Below, piece by piece: positions 16,637 through 25,276 of a DNA stretch of 36,342 nt. The stretch is from an uncultured Caldilineaceae bacterium. GTDB lineage: Bacteria; Chloroflexota; Anaerolineae; Caldilineales; Caldilineaceae. The notes under the pieces are model-generated. The model did no database searches. It saw only the letters and a program-made list of their open reading frames with translations, and was not told the DNA's origin. How positions within the stretch are numbered: the first letter of the stretch is position 1; each line of letters begins with the position of its first letter. The stretch covers positions 1-36,342 of the forward strand of contig CATOTS010000048.1 of the NCBI GenBank assembly GCA_951813625.1, given 5' to 3'. Made by a program: the position numbers and the translations under genes.

Positions 16637-16999
16637 ATGGACGCGGCACTCCTTGAGGACCGGCTACACGGCTGTCTGCGGAAGTTCAGAGAAGGTAGTC
16701 TCCAGGAATCGGACTTTCAGGGCATGCTCGATATTCTGCGCGATGGGGCAGCCGCGCGCCAGCAGCTGCTTTACCTCAGCGCGTCCGGCTCGTCGGTCCA
16801 TTCGCCGGTCATCGGCATTTCCTTCATCGGCGACGAAGCCGGCGAGGAGGTCTGGGACGATCCGGACCGCTGGCCCTACCAGACTGTTCTGGAGGCCATC
16901 CACGACGGCTGGCGCGTAATCAAGTTCCCGGAACTGGCGCTCATGCTGCACGAAACCCATACCTACGGTCTCGGCTGTGAGTTCATATTGGAGAAATGA
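16637..16999 (+). CDS. Hypothetical protein, first gene of the catabolic block
   Basis: A 120-residue soluble protein. Residues 1-50 look helical (LEDRLHGCLRKFREGSLQESDFQGMLDILRDGAAARQQLLYL, given here in part); the second half has SPVIGISFIGDE and the end YGLGCEFILEK. No family was recognised. Its stop is only about ten bases before the dioxygenase start (17010), so the two are probably co-transcribed and perhaps translationally coupled, which suggests an accessory role for that enzyme. Confidence 0.65.
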   Translation: MDAALLEDRLHGCLRKFREGSLQESDFQGMLDILRDGAAARQQLLYLSASGSSVHSPVIGISFIGDEAGEEVWDDPDRWPYQTVLEAIHDGWRVIKFPELALMLHETHTYGLGCEFILEK

Positions 17000-17009
17000 G
17001 AGAGCCGCC

Positions 17010-17852
17010 ATGCTAGGTCAACTCTATGATTGCGAACCGACGCTGAGCGACGAGCAGGTCGTCGATTTCTGCCGCCAGGGAATGTTGACCCTGGAACGGG
17101 TCGTGCCCGACGATATCAACCGGCGCACGATGGAGTTTCTCGACGTTTACCCCGACAATCGCGTCGATGAGATTCTGTCTGAAGAGTGGTTTATGGACGC
17201 GGTCATCAAGAATCCGCAGGCGGCCGGCGCGGTGCGGTCGCTGTTGGGCAAGGATTTCAGGCTGCCGTTGGGCATGAGCAATCACCGCGTCGAGACCCCG
17301 GAGTCGGCGCAGGGGTGGCATACCGACGGCGGCTCGATCTACACGCCGCGGCTGGACTATCTGCAGGTCTTCTACTATCCCCAGGACACACCGAAGGAAC
17401 TGGGCCCGCTCGAGGTCGTGCCGGCTTCGCACTTCGCCCGCACCAAGGCCAACTATATGGCGCATTACGACAGGATCAAGCCCGGCCTGGTGACAGCGTT
17501 GCCGGCCGGCTCGATCATGGTCACCGTCTATTCGATCTGGCACCGCCGCAGCCGCTCGACCGTGGACGGACTGCGCAACATGCTCAAGTACAACTTCTGG
17601 CGCACTGCGCCGCCGCAGCGCGACTGGAAAACCGACCCGCAGTTCGATTTCTCCAGGGCCAATTTCGCCACGGGAACGCCTCTGTTTGAGGGTTTCCGCG
17701 ACAGGCCGTATGTGGCCGAGATGTTTTGCTGGCTGTGCGGCCTGGGCGAATTCGACTTTGTGGGCGGACAGGGCTGGCCGATAGTGCCCGAGACTCAGCC
17801 GGGCGTGGACCAGGCCGGCATACCATCTGCTTTGAGCGGGGACCCTGCCTAA
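17010..17852 (+). CDS. Phytanoyl-CoA dioxygenase (PhyH)-family protein
   Basis: A 280-residue Fe(II)/2-oxoglutarate-dependent oxygenase of the PhyH family. The metal-binding triad is visible: H104 and D106 in GWHTDGGS and the distal H178 in YSIWHRRSRST, followed by an Arg-containing segment (TVDGLRNM) suited to 2-oxoglutarate binding. The start is taken at ATG 17010, which follows GAGAGAG closely; a longer GTG-initiated frame from 16977 would overlap the preceding gene. Bacterial members hydroxylate many small molecules, so the substrate is not predictable from sequence. It leads into the sugar transport block, suggesting that it acts on an imported or derived compound. Confidence 0.88.
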   Translation: MLGQLYDCEPTLSDEQVVDFCRQGMLTLERVVPDDINRRTMEFLDVYPDNRVDEILSEEWFMDAVIKNPQAAGAVRSLLGKDFRLPLGMSNHRVETPESAQGWHTDGGSIYTPRLDYLQVFYYPQDTPKELGPLEVVPASHFARTKANYMAHYDRIKPGLVTALPAGSIMVTVYSIWHRRSRSTVDGLRNMLKYNFWRTAPPQRDWKTDPQFDFSRANFATGTPLFEGFRDRPYVAEMFCWLCGLGEFDFVGGQGWPIVPETQPGVDQAGIPSALSGDPA

Positions 17853-18097
17853 TTGATTTGCCTGCGCGGCCTCCTTTCCGGATAGAGGTCCCGGTCTGCT
17901 TGCCCGTCTCTGTTGCGCTGCAGTTCCGGTGAGGTTGGTTGGCATCCTCTCAGACAATCTGTTTCCTGGTGGGTCAGGCGGCCGACACGATGTGACGGCC
18001 CGGTTGGCCGGCAACCCACTCCATCCGTCGTGTGTGGACCGACTGAAGCATGCATTTCGTCCGTTGATTCCCAATTACACCTTAAGGGAGGAGAACG

Positions 18098-19750
18098 ATG
18101 CAGAGAAAGGATCGGCAGAACAGGGGGATGAGCCGGCGGGGCTTTCTCGGCCTGACCGGCGCCGCTTTGGGTACGGGGGTTCTGGCTGCATGCGCGCCGC
18201 CGGCGGCTCCGGCGGAGGTTGCGGCGCCGGCCACGGCCGCGGCTCCAGCCGAGCCGGCGATGGCGATGCACTCGGGCACGGTTATCGTTTCGCTGCGCGA
18301 CACCACCGACGACGGCCATCAGAAGGCGGGGCAGGACGCGCTTGTGGCGGCCTACCAGGCGCATCAGCCGGACGTAGACGTCGTCTTTGAAGCGCCGCCC
18401 GGTGGAATCACGGGTGGATACCACGCCTGGCTTACGACACAGCTTGCCGCCGACGACATTCGCCTGGATATCGTCTCCGGCGTCGATGCCGGCACCTTCC
18501 GCGATTACCTCAATCTGGACAGGTACGTCAGCGCCCACAACCCGTACGCCGACAAGCCATGGAACGAAGCCTTCGACTTTGAACGCTTCAAATGGGCCAA
18601 CGCCAAGGGCGAACGGTATGGCCTGGCCGCGGCCGCCGCCGAAGTCTTCTGGTATGCGAACAAGACGATGCTGGACGAAGTCGGAGCCAAGCTGCCGGAC
18701 ACGTGGACCGAGTTCATCGACGCCTGCGAGAAGCTGACCGCGGTCGTGGACAGCCCGATCGTGATCAACTTCACCTGGCAGGGCCATCAGTGGGTCTCCG
18801 GCGTCTACTTCGACCAGTATCACCTGGACTGGGTGGAGACGGTGCGCGCCCACGAAGGTGACTGGAACTATGATCCCGAGTTCGACGGCAACTTTGTCTT
18901 CGACCCGGACGACAAGGACATTCATTCCAAGTACACCTTCAACGGTCAGCGCTACTTCCGGGCAATCCGCGAAGGCGAGCTGCGCTTCGACACCGACGCC
19001 TTCGCCGAGATGATCGACAACCTTTCGATGGCGTGGCCGAAGTATGCGACCGAGGACTTCTTCGTTCGCAGCGATGACGGCTACGCGACCTGGCTGCAGC
19101 AGCAGGCGGCCTTCATGCCCTCCGGCACCTGGGCGCTGCCCACGGTTGACCGCGACCTGAAGGAGATCACACCCGAGCGCCTCGAACAGCTGGGCCTGGA
19201 CGAGAGCACCGAAGTCGAGACCTTCGAGTGGGCCGTCTTCCCCTTCCCGACGATGGAAGGTCCGCTGGTGCAGTGCCGCGCTAAGGACGTGGCGGGGCAG
19301 GGCGACGCCTACGTCAGCATCGTCAAGAAGGACCAGGAGCAGATCGACCGCTGCCTCGATTTTCTCATGTTCTGGTACTCCGAGTCCGGCATGCAGACCT
19401 ACTACGACGCACGCCTGGACGAGGGCTGGGCGGGCATGGGTCCCGTCGACGTGCACGGGGTCACCTATCCGCCCGAGCGGCAGATGCTCAACGATCTGGT
19501 CAGGCAGATGGGGAACGCCGAGCTGAACCAGAACAACTGGGAGTACTTCAGCGGCTACGAATCGTGGGACAACACGCACGTGGTCAATGTCAAGAACGCG
19601 TACAAGGAGGCGCTGGAGCGCAAGACAACCGGCGCCGAGTTCGCCCAGTTCTATCAGCAGTACTGGATGGACAACTTTGACGACATTCTGGCGTTGAAGG
19701 GCGTGGCCCACGCCGACCTCGACAACCCCGCGCGCGAGCCCGGAACGTAA
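18098..19750 (+). CDS. Sugar ABC transporter substrate-binding lipoprotein with Tat signal
   Basis: A 550-residue extracellular solute-binding protein (family 1 type). The N-terminus has a twin-arginine motif S12-R-R-G-F-L-G and ends in the lipobox LAAC with C32, so it is probably exported folded by Tat and lipid-anchored. The body has the usual bilobal features (AYQAHQPDVDVVFEAPPGG, WTEFIDACEKLTAVVD, KKDQEQIDRCLDFLMFWYS). It is longer than most such proteins (400-450), with an inserted acidic, aromatic segment around 250-290. The ATG has a strong AGGAGG upstream. It is followed, after a repeat region, by two permease genes, so it feeds that importer. Confidence 0.9.
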   Translation: MQRKDRQNRGMSRRGFLGLTGAALGTGVLAACAPPAAPAEVAAPATAAAPAEPAMAMHSGTVIVSLRDTTDDGHQKAGQDALVAAYQAHQPDVDVVFEAPPGGITGGYHAWLTTQLAADDIRLDIVSGVDAGTFRDYLNLDRYVSAHNPYADKPWNEAFDFERFKWANAKGERYGLAAAAAEVFWYANKTMLDEVGAKLPDTWTEFIDACEKLTAVVDSPIVINFTWQGHQWVSGVYFDQYHLDWVETVRAHEGDWNYDPEFDGNFVFDPDDKDIHSKYTFNGQRYFRAIREGELRFDTDAFAEMIDNLSMAWPKYATEDFFVRSDDGYATWLQQQAAFMPSGTWALPTVDRDLKEITPERLEQLGLDESTEVETFEWAVFPFPTMEGPLVQCRAKDVAGQGDAYVSIVKKDQEQIDRCLDFLMFWYSESGMQTYYDARLDEGWAGMGPVDVHGVTYPPERQMLNDLVRQMGNAELNQNNWEYFSGYESWDNTHVVNVKNAYKEALERKTTGAEFAQFYQQYWMDNFDDILALKGVAHADLDNPAREPGT

Positions 19751-19753
19751 CAT

Positions 19754-19889
19754 CAGTTTCCAGTTGCCGGTCGCCGGTTGCCAGTAACACCAGCTGCGTA
19801 CGCAGCAGTTGACGTTGCTGGCCGCCGGCCACTGGCAACTATCCACTATCCACCATCCGCTATCCACTAGCCACTGGCCACTATCCACT
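19754..19889. repeat. Two inverted heptamer arrays around a 12-base palindrome
   Basis: Left array 19754-19788 (CAGTTTC, CAGTTGC, CGGTCGC, CGGTTGC, CAGTAAC), a perfect palindrome CTGCGTACGCAG at 19794-19805, then a right array of ten heptamers at 19820-19889 (GGCCGCC, GGCCACT, GGCAACT, ATCCACT, ATCCACC, ATCCGCT, ATCCACT, AGCCACT, GGCCACT, ATCCACT). The CAGTTGC and GGCAACT units are complementary, so the whole gap between the binding protein and permease genes could fold into a hairpin. Confidence 0.75.
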
Positions 19890-19894
19890 GCCGT

Positions 19895-21895
19895 ATGGTA
19901 CCGATTCCGGCTGGGGCCCCGCCTCGGTTTCACAGTCGTGGCCTGCAGGTCCTGATTGGTGTGCTGGCGCTGACCCTGCTGGTCAACGCCGCTTTCTTCT
20001 TCCTGGTCCGCACGGCCGACGAAGAGGCGCTCACGCCGCTGACGGCGTCGAGCCAGCAGATGGCGATTGTCGTCCCACTCGACGAGCGCACGATGGTAGC
20101 GGGGACGGTCGATGACCGGCTCGTGCTGCTGGAGGAGGGTGCGCCGGTTCGCGAGCTGCAGCTGGATGCGGTGATCGGCAGCATAGACATCGCGCCCGGC
20201 GGAGATGCGTTCTACGTGGGCTTGGGCGACGGCAGCGTCACGGCATTCGACCGGCAATTTCAGGTCCTGAACGAGGCCAAAGTTGCCGGCAGAGTCGTTG
20301 GCGTAAGGGTGAATGAGCAGGATGAACTCTTCGTCGCACACGGCGTCGCCATCCGCACCGACAGGTTTTACCTCTCCTATTTTCCCACGCCGGGCGCGGA
20401 GCCGGCTTTCACCAACAAGGCAGAGTTCACGATCTACGGCCTGGACGCCGCCGGTGACGCCGCCTACTATGGGACGGGCAACGCCCGCGTCGTGGCGGTC
20501 GGGGCCGACGGCGAGACGCGCTGGCGAACGATGGTGCCATTCCCCGTCGTCCGCTTGAAGGTGTTGCCCGAGGTAGGGCAGCTTCTGGTGAGCGATGAGA
20601 ACGGCGGCCTGACCCTTCTCGACACGCAGGGGCGGACGTACTGGCACGTGATCCCGACCGAATTCCGCCTGCAGAGCCTGGGCTTCGATCCCTCAACCGG
20701 CACCTATCTTGCCGCTGACGTTCAGGGCACGCTGGTCGCTTTGGATGCAGCGGGCAATATCCTGTCAACCGCGGAAGCGGGCGAAGGGCGGATCACGGCC
20801 CTCGTTCCTGCCGGCGGCGGGCGGTTGACGGTGGTGCCGCAGGATGGACCGTGGCACAGTCTGAATGCGGGGGCGATGCGCGGCGCGGGCCTGGCGGATC
20901 TGTTCCGTTTTCGCTGGATCATCGCCGATCTCGGTCTGCTGTTTCTGCTCCTGATCGTCCTGCTCCGCACAGTCGAGCGCTGGTGGACGGCGCTGTGCGG
21001 CCTGGCCGTGCGGATGCGCCGCGCCTACATGTTCTACCTGTTCGTCGCCCCCTCGCTCGTACTGGTCCTGCTCTTCAGCTACTACCCGGCCGCGCTGGCC
21101 TTCTACACCTCGTTCACCAATATGAGCCTGCGCCGGGTCACCGAATTCATCGGCGTTACCAACTACGTCACCATCTTCACCGAGGACTTCTATTTCCGGG
21201 TCGGATTCATCAATCTCCTCCTCATCGCCCTCACCGGCGTCATCAAGACCGTTACCGTCCCCCTGTTCGTCGCTGAGCTCATCTACTGGCTGCGCAGCAG
21301 CAAGCTGAGATACCTGTTTCGGACGCTCTATGTCTTTCCCGCCGTCGTCCCCGGCCTGGTCACAATCCTTCTGTGGCGGATGATCTATGATCCCAACATC
21401 GGCTTGCTGAACCTGATCCTGTCGAGTGTCGGTCTGTCCGACCTGCAAACGGCCTGGCTGGGGAATGAGAACACTGCGCTGTGGGCCATCATCGGCGCCG
21501 GGTTTCCCTACGTCGAGATCTTCGCCCTGCTCATCTACCTGGGCGGGCTGATGGACATCAACCCGGAGTTGTATGATGCGGCCCATATCGACGGCGCCAA
21601 CTGGTGGTCGCGCTTCTGGCGAATCGACGTACCGCTGCTTGAAGCGCAGTTTCGTCTTCTGCTGTTCTTCACCTTTGCCGGCTCGATCGCAGGGTTCGCC
21701 AACATCTGGATCTTTACGCGCGGCGGCCCCGGCTACGCCACCTACACGCCGGCGTTGGAGATGTACCGTCAGCTCATCGACACCGAGTACGGCTACAGCT
21801 CGGCCATTGGCGTAATCCTGTTCATCATGAGTTTCATCGCCACAGTGGTGATCCTGCGCTACCGCAGGGACGAAACGGTAGAGCGAGTCGCATAG
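19895..21895 (+). CDS. MalF-type ABC permease with N-terminal extracytoplasmic beta-propeller-like domain
   Basis: A 666-residue fusion. Residues 17-38 are a membrane helix; 45-325 form a soluble region of repeated beta blades of about 40 residues (APGGDAFYVGLGDGSVTAFD, GTGNARVVAVGADGETRWRT, SDENGGLTLLDTQGRTYWHV, LAADVQGTLVALDAAGNIL), resembling PQQ/WD-type propellers; 340-360 is a second helix. From about 377 it is an ordinary MalF-type permease with six helices and the EAA loop ELYDAAHIDGANWWSRFWRI at 558-577. By topology the propeller should face outwards, next to the binding protein. E. coli MalF also has a large outward P2 domain, but of different fold and place. The ATG directly follows a heptamer array and has no Shine-Dalgarno sequence, so translation may be unusual or the start misplaced. 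Confidence 0.88.
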   Translation: MVPIPAGAPPRFHSRGLQVLIGVLALTLLVNAAFFFLVRTADEEALTPLTASSQQMAIVVPLDERTMVAGTVDDRLVLLEEGAPVRELQLDAVIGSIDIAPGGDAFYVGLGDGSVTAFDRQFQVLNEAKVAGRVVGVRVNEQDELFVAHGVAIRTDRFYLSYFPTPGAEPAFTNKAEFTIYGLDAAGDAAYYGTGNARVVAVGADGETRWRTMVPFPVVRLKVLPEVGQLLVSDENGGLTLLDTQGRTYWHVIPTEFRLQSLGFDPSTGTYLAADVQGTLVALDAAGNILSTAEAGEGRITALVPAGGGRLTVVPQDGPWHSLNAGAMRGAGLADLFRFRWIIADLGLLFLLLIVLLRTVERWWTALCGLAVRMRRAYMFYLFVAPSLVLVLLFSYYPAALAFYTSFTNMSLRRVTEFIGVTNYVTIFTEDFYFRVGFINLLLIALTGVIKTVTVPLFVAELIYWLRSSKLRYLFRTLYVFPAVVPGLVTILLWRMIYDPNIGLLNLILSSVGLSDLQTAWLGNENTALWAIIGAGFPYVEIFALLIYLGGLMDINPELYDAAHIDGANWWSRFWRIDVPLLEAQFRLLLFFTFAGSIAGFANIWIFTRGGPGYATYTPALEMYRQLIDTEYGYSSAIGVILFIMSFIATVVILRYRRDETVERVA

Positions 21896-22018
21896 CGGAA
21901 CGGCCGTAACTCGGAGTTCGAAGCTCGCATTGCATGTGCTGGACGAAGTTCCCGGTGTCAGCAGTTGATGTTCGAGTTTCGGGTGTTCCGAGTTTAAAGA
22001 CTAAAGGCACAGTTCAAA

Positions 22019-22921
22019 ATGGCAGGCCTTCAGCGGGTTCCAGGTATTTCGGCGAGCAGGCTGCCCCGTTTCTGGGTGCGGCTGCAGCGGTATCATGCGT
22101 CCATGAGCTCCGGGTTCCAGCTCGGGTGCCTGTCGATCATCCTGTTCTTCGCCTTTGTGCCGATTCTGATGATGTTGTCGATGGCTCTGCGGCCGACCGT
22201 GTTGATCTACGCCGATTACTGGGGGATGCCGTTTCCGCCGACATTTCAGAATTTCAAGGTCGCTCTATTCGATCTCTTCCCGTCGATGGTGCGCACACTT
22301 GGCGTCGGACTCGGCTCGATCGCGGGCATCCTGGTGTTTGCCGTGCTGGCTTCGTATGCCTTTGCGCGCATTCCCGCGCCCGGGCGGAATAAGCTCTTTC
22401 TGCTGGTGCTGGCGGTGATGATGATACCGGGCATTGTGCTGCTCGTCCCGCATTTTGTTCTGGCCCGGCAACTGAACCTGGTGCGCACCTTTCACGGTCT
22501 GATCATCTTCTATATCGCCGGCGGACAGCCGTTCGCCATCTTTCTGATCACCACCTTTTTCCGTTCGCAGCCGAGCGAGATGTTCGAGTCGGCGCGTGTC
22601 GACGGCGCGTCCGAGCTGCAGTCGCTGCTTCAAATTGCGCTGCCGCTGGCCCGGCCCATCCTGGTGACCGTGGCGGTGATGAATTTTATCGGCATCTACC
22701 AGGACTTCATCTGGCCGGGGCTGATGCTGCGCAGCGATCAGTGGACGCTGATGCTGGCGCTGGAACGGTACGACCCGCGCCTGAGCCAGTTCTTCAGCCG
22801 GCCGGAGCTGGGCATGCAGGCGGCCGGTTTTGCCTTCGCCGTGGTGCCCCAGCTGATCCTTTTTGCCTTCGGCATGCAGTACTTTATTCAGGGCCTGACA
22901 TCGGGCTCGGTCAAGGGATGA
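22019..22921 (+). CDS. MalG-type ABC sugar permease
   Basis: A 300-residue inner-membrane permease with about six helices. The EAA loop is EMFESARVDGASELQSLLQIALPL. The C-terminus IQGLTSGSVKG is the usual end of MalG-type permeases (LxxGAxKG). It has an N-terminal extension of about 30 residues before the first helix (FQLGCLSIILFFAFVPILMML). The ATG at 22019 has AAAGG about ten bases upstream. It pairs with the propeller permease and the Tat-exported binding protein. No ATP-binding subunit is encoded in the window, so a shared MsmX/UgpC-like ATPase elsewhere is expected. Confidence 0.92.
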   Translation: MAGLQRVPGISASRLPRFWVRLQRYHASMSSGFQLGCLSIILFFAFVPILMMLSMALRPTVLIYADYWGMPFPPTFQNFKVALFDLFPSMVRTLGVGLGSIAGILVFAVLASYAFARIPAPGRNKLFLLVLAVMMIPGIVLLVPHFVLARQLNLVRTFHGLIIFYIAGGQPFAIFLITTFFRSQPSEMFESARVDGASELQSLLQIALPLARPILVTVAVMNFIGIYQDFIWPGLMLRSDQWTLMLALERYDPRLSQFFSRPELGMQAAGFAFAVVPQLILFAFGMQYFIQGLTSGSVKG

Positions 22922-22922
22922 T

Positions 22923-22954
22923 GGCCGGGGCACAGGGCCGGGGCACAGGGCCGG
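22923..22954. repeat. 14-base (2 x 7) tandem repeat
   Basis: GGCCGGGGCACA is repeated with a 14-base period just after the permease stop, again a multiple of seven. Confidence 0.6.
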
Positions 22955-23051
22955 AGCAGTGCGGCGGCGAGTGGGCAGCATTGCCAAGAGACAGATCGGC
23001 CCGCCGGCGACAGATTGACCCTGACCCGTCTGACCGCGGAGGGAGAGCGCA

Positions 23052-24284
23052 ATGTCAAAGCCAGCGGCGCAGGCCAGGTTTGACGATTTTCTGTCCTCGA
23101 CCGAATTCTACGAAGATCCCTATCCCGTATATCACATGTTGCGCGCCGAGGCGCCCATCTTCTGGAGCGAGCGCTGGAACGCGTGGGTGTTGACCCGCTA
23201 CGCCGATGTTCTCGCCGTCGTGCGCGATCCGGGCAACTTTTCCAACGGATTGCGCGTGCCGGTCTTTCTGGACCAGCTGCCGCCGTCGGAACGGGCCGAA
23301 TTCGGGCTGCTCGAAGACCATTTCGCCGTGCAGATTCCCCACACCGACCCGACTTACCACACACGCTTGCGCACGCTCATAACCAAGGCGTTCACCGCGC
23401 GCATGGTGCAGGCGCTGCAGGGCCGGATCCAGGAGCTGGTGGACGAGCTCCTGGATGGCGTCGAGGAAAAGGGGCGGATGGACGTTATCTGGGATTTTGC
23501 CTTTCCGCTGCCGGCGGCGGTGATCGGCGAAATCGTCGGCATGCCCGCCCAAGATATCGACAAGTACAAGGAGTGGTCCTCCAACATAATGGGCTTTCTG
23601 GGTGTGACGCCGCCGGACCCGGACTACATCGCCGCCGCGCAGCAGAGCATTGTCGAGCTGAAGGCGTATGTCCGCCGCAAGATCGAGCAACGCCGCCGCC
23701 GTCCCACGTCCGATCTGCTGAGCCAGCTGGTCGAGGTCGAAGAAGAGGGCGACAGGCTGAGCGAAGAGGAGATTTACGCCATCGTTGCCGTCCTGATGAG
23801 CGCCGGCCACGAGACGACGACCAACACGATCGGCAACGGATTGGTGGCGCTGCTGCGGCACCCCGATATGTTGGCGCGGTTGCGGCAGCAGCCGGACCTG
23901 ATCGAGAGCGCGGTCGAAGAGATGCTGCGCTACGACGGCACGGTCCAGCGTCATATGCGCGTGGCTGTGCAGGAAGTCGAGCTGGACGGCCATCGGATCG
24001 GCAAACATCAGCTTGTCTTTCCCATGGTCGGCGCGGCCAATCGCGACCCGGCCCAATTTCCGGAGCCGGACCGGTTCGACATCACCCGGTCCAACAACCG
24101 GCACGTCACCTTTGGTCATGGCATCCATTTCTGCGTCGGCGCGCCGCTGGCCCGCCTCGAGACCAGGATCGCCATCAACACAGTTTTGCGCCGTCTGCCG
24201 CGGCTGCAGCTGGCGACTGAAGAGCTTGAATGGCATCAACACATCGGCCTGCGCGGGCTGAAGAGTCTGCCCGTACAGTTCTAG
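23052..24284 (+). CDS. Cytochrome P450
   Basis: A 410-residue soluble bacterial class I-type P450. The I-helix has A251-G-H-E-T-T256 for oxygen activation, the K-helix has EEMLR (ExxR), and the haem loop is FGHGIHFCVGAPLAR with the axial ligand C361. The start ATG has a strong GGAGG. It hydroxylates an unknown substrate and needs a ferredoxin and reductase, neither of which is nearby. Its place between a sugar importer and an amidohydrolase suggests a role in breaking down an imported compound, perhaps by oxidative demethylation as known for P450s acting on methoxylated sugars in marine bacteria; that is inference only. Confidence 0.95.
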   Translation: MSKPAAQARFDDFLSSTEFYEDPYPVYHMLRAEAPIFWSERWNAWVLTRYADVLAVVRDPGNFSNGLRVPVFLDQLPPSERAEFGLLEDHFAVQIPHTDPTYHTRLRTLITKAFTARMVQALQGRIQELVDELLDGVEEKGRMDVIWDFAFPLPAAVIGEIVGMPAQDIDKYKEWSSNIMGFLGVTPPDPDYIAAAQQSIVELKAYVRRKIEQRRRRPTSDLLSQLVEVEEEGDRLSEEEIYAIVAVLMSAGHETTTNTIGNGLVALLRHPDMLARLRQQPDLIESAVEEMLRYDGTVQRHMRVAVQEVELDGHRIGKHQLVFPMVGAANRDPAQFPEPDRFDITRSNNRHVTFGHGIHFCVGAPLARLETRIAINTVLRRLPRLQLATEELEWHQHIGLRGLKSLPVQF

Positions 24285-24354
24285 CCCGGGCACATCAGGG
24301 TGTAACAGGACGGCAGCCAGCCAGCTTCGCGGCCGTGTCGTAAGGAGAATCAAA

Positions 24355-25230
24355 TTGAGCAGCCAAAGTCTTTCTGCGTTGGGAATCGTGGACACGCACG
24401 TGCATTTCTGGCAGTTCGAGCTGCTGCGCCGCGTGTGGCAGCCGCCGCCGGCCATTTTTCGCACCTTTGCGCCGGAAGACCTGATCGGCGATGCCGCCGC
24501 CGCCGGCGTCAACCGCTGTGTGCTGGTCGAAGCCGGCACGACCGACGAGGACAACCAGGCCCTGGCCGATTTCGCGGCCTCGTCCGATTTCGTCGGCGCC
24601 ATGATCGCGTTTGCCGACCTGGAGAGCCCCACGCTCGAGCAAGAGCTGGATAACTTTGCCGAAATTCCGAAGTTCAGGGGCGTGCGTATGCGCTTCGAGG
24701 GGCATCCCGACCCGCATATCCTCTCCCGCCGCAGCGTGCTCGACGGCATCACGAAGGTGGCGGAGCGGGGCCTCATCCTCGAGTTTTTGGTTGATACGAC
24801 CCATTTGCATGATATCTTGGGGGTCTTTGCGCAGGCGCCGGAGCTCAAGGGCATGATCGAGCACATGGGCAAGCCTGACCTGCGGCGCGGCAGCGACCGT
24901 GCGCAGTGGCGTCAACATATGAAGGCGCTTGCAGAAGAGACGAACGCCTTTTGCAAACTCTCCATCGGGCCGCGCGTGGTCGACCTGGAGGAGATCTACG
25001 CGCATCAGGGCGAGGGATGGGAGCTGGACTGGATCCAGCCGCCGATCCGGTACCTGGTTGAACAGTTTGGGCCCGAGCGCCTGGCGTGGGGGAGCGATTG
25101 GCCGCTCGTTCTGCTGGAGGCCGACTACGCCGGCGGCCTGCAGGCGATGCGGGATGCGCTGGGGCCATTGGATGCAGACGACGAACTGGCGATTTTTCAT
25201 TCAACCGCCAAGCGTTTCTATTCGCTGTAG
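24355..25230 (+). CDS. Amidohydrolase-family 2 protein, lactonase-like (COG3618 type)
   Basis: A 291-residue TIM-barrel metal-dependent hydrolase. Diagnostic residues are D13-T-H15-V-H17 at the first strand, H170 in EHMGKPDL and D248 in AWGSDWPLV. The COG3618 group includes L-fuconolactonase, L-rhamnono-lactonase and 2-pyrone-4,6-dicarboxylate hydrolase, so lactone ring opening is the likely reaction. The TTG start at 24355 is set by AAGGAG seven bases upstream. With the mutarotase and Gfo/Idh dehydrogenase downstream it would form a sugar-oxidation route. The exact substrate cannot be read from sequence. Confidence 0.87.
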   Translation: MSSQSLSALGIVDTHVHFWQFELLRRVWQPPPAIFRTFAPEDLIGDAAAAGVNRCVLVEAGTTDEDNQALADFAASSDFVGAMIAFADLESPTLEQELDNFAEIPKFRGVRMRFEGHPDPHILSRRSVLDGITKVAERGLILEFLVDTTHLHDILGVFAQAPELKGMIEHMGKPDLRRGSDRAQWRQHMKALAEETNAFCKLSIGPRVVDLEEIYAHQGEGWELDWIQPPIRYLVEQFGPERLAWGSDWPLVLLEADYAGGLQAMRDALGPLDADDELAIFHSTAKRFYSL

Positions 25231-25276
25231 CGGACGGCGCGCGCCGGTAGGGCTGCGCCCTGCCAGAGGAGCAACC

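Noticed and set aside
17849..20647. Minus-strand 932-codon open frame
   Set aside because: Antisense shadow of the Tat-exported binding protein and propeller permease; Val/Gly/Arg/His-rich composition typical of the opposite strand of GC-rich genes.
23055..24872. Minus-strand 605-codon frame
   Set aside because: Antisense shadow of the P450 and amidohydrolase genes.
24929..25276. Long 5' extension of the second PhyH gene
   Set aside because: Overlaps the amidohydrolase in another frame; ATG 25277 has a good Shine-Dalgarno sequence and gives a normal family N-terminus.
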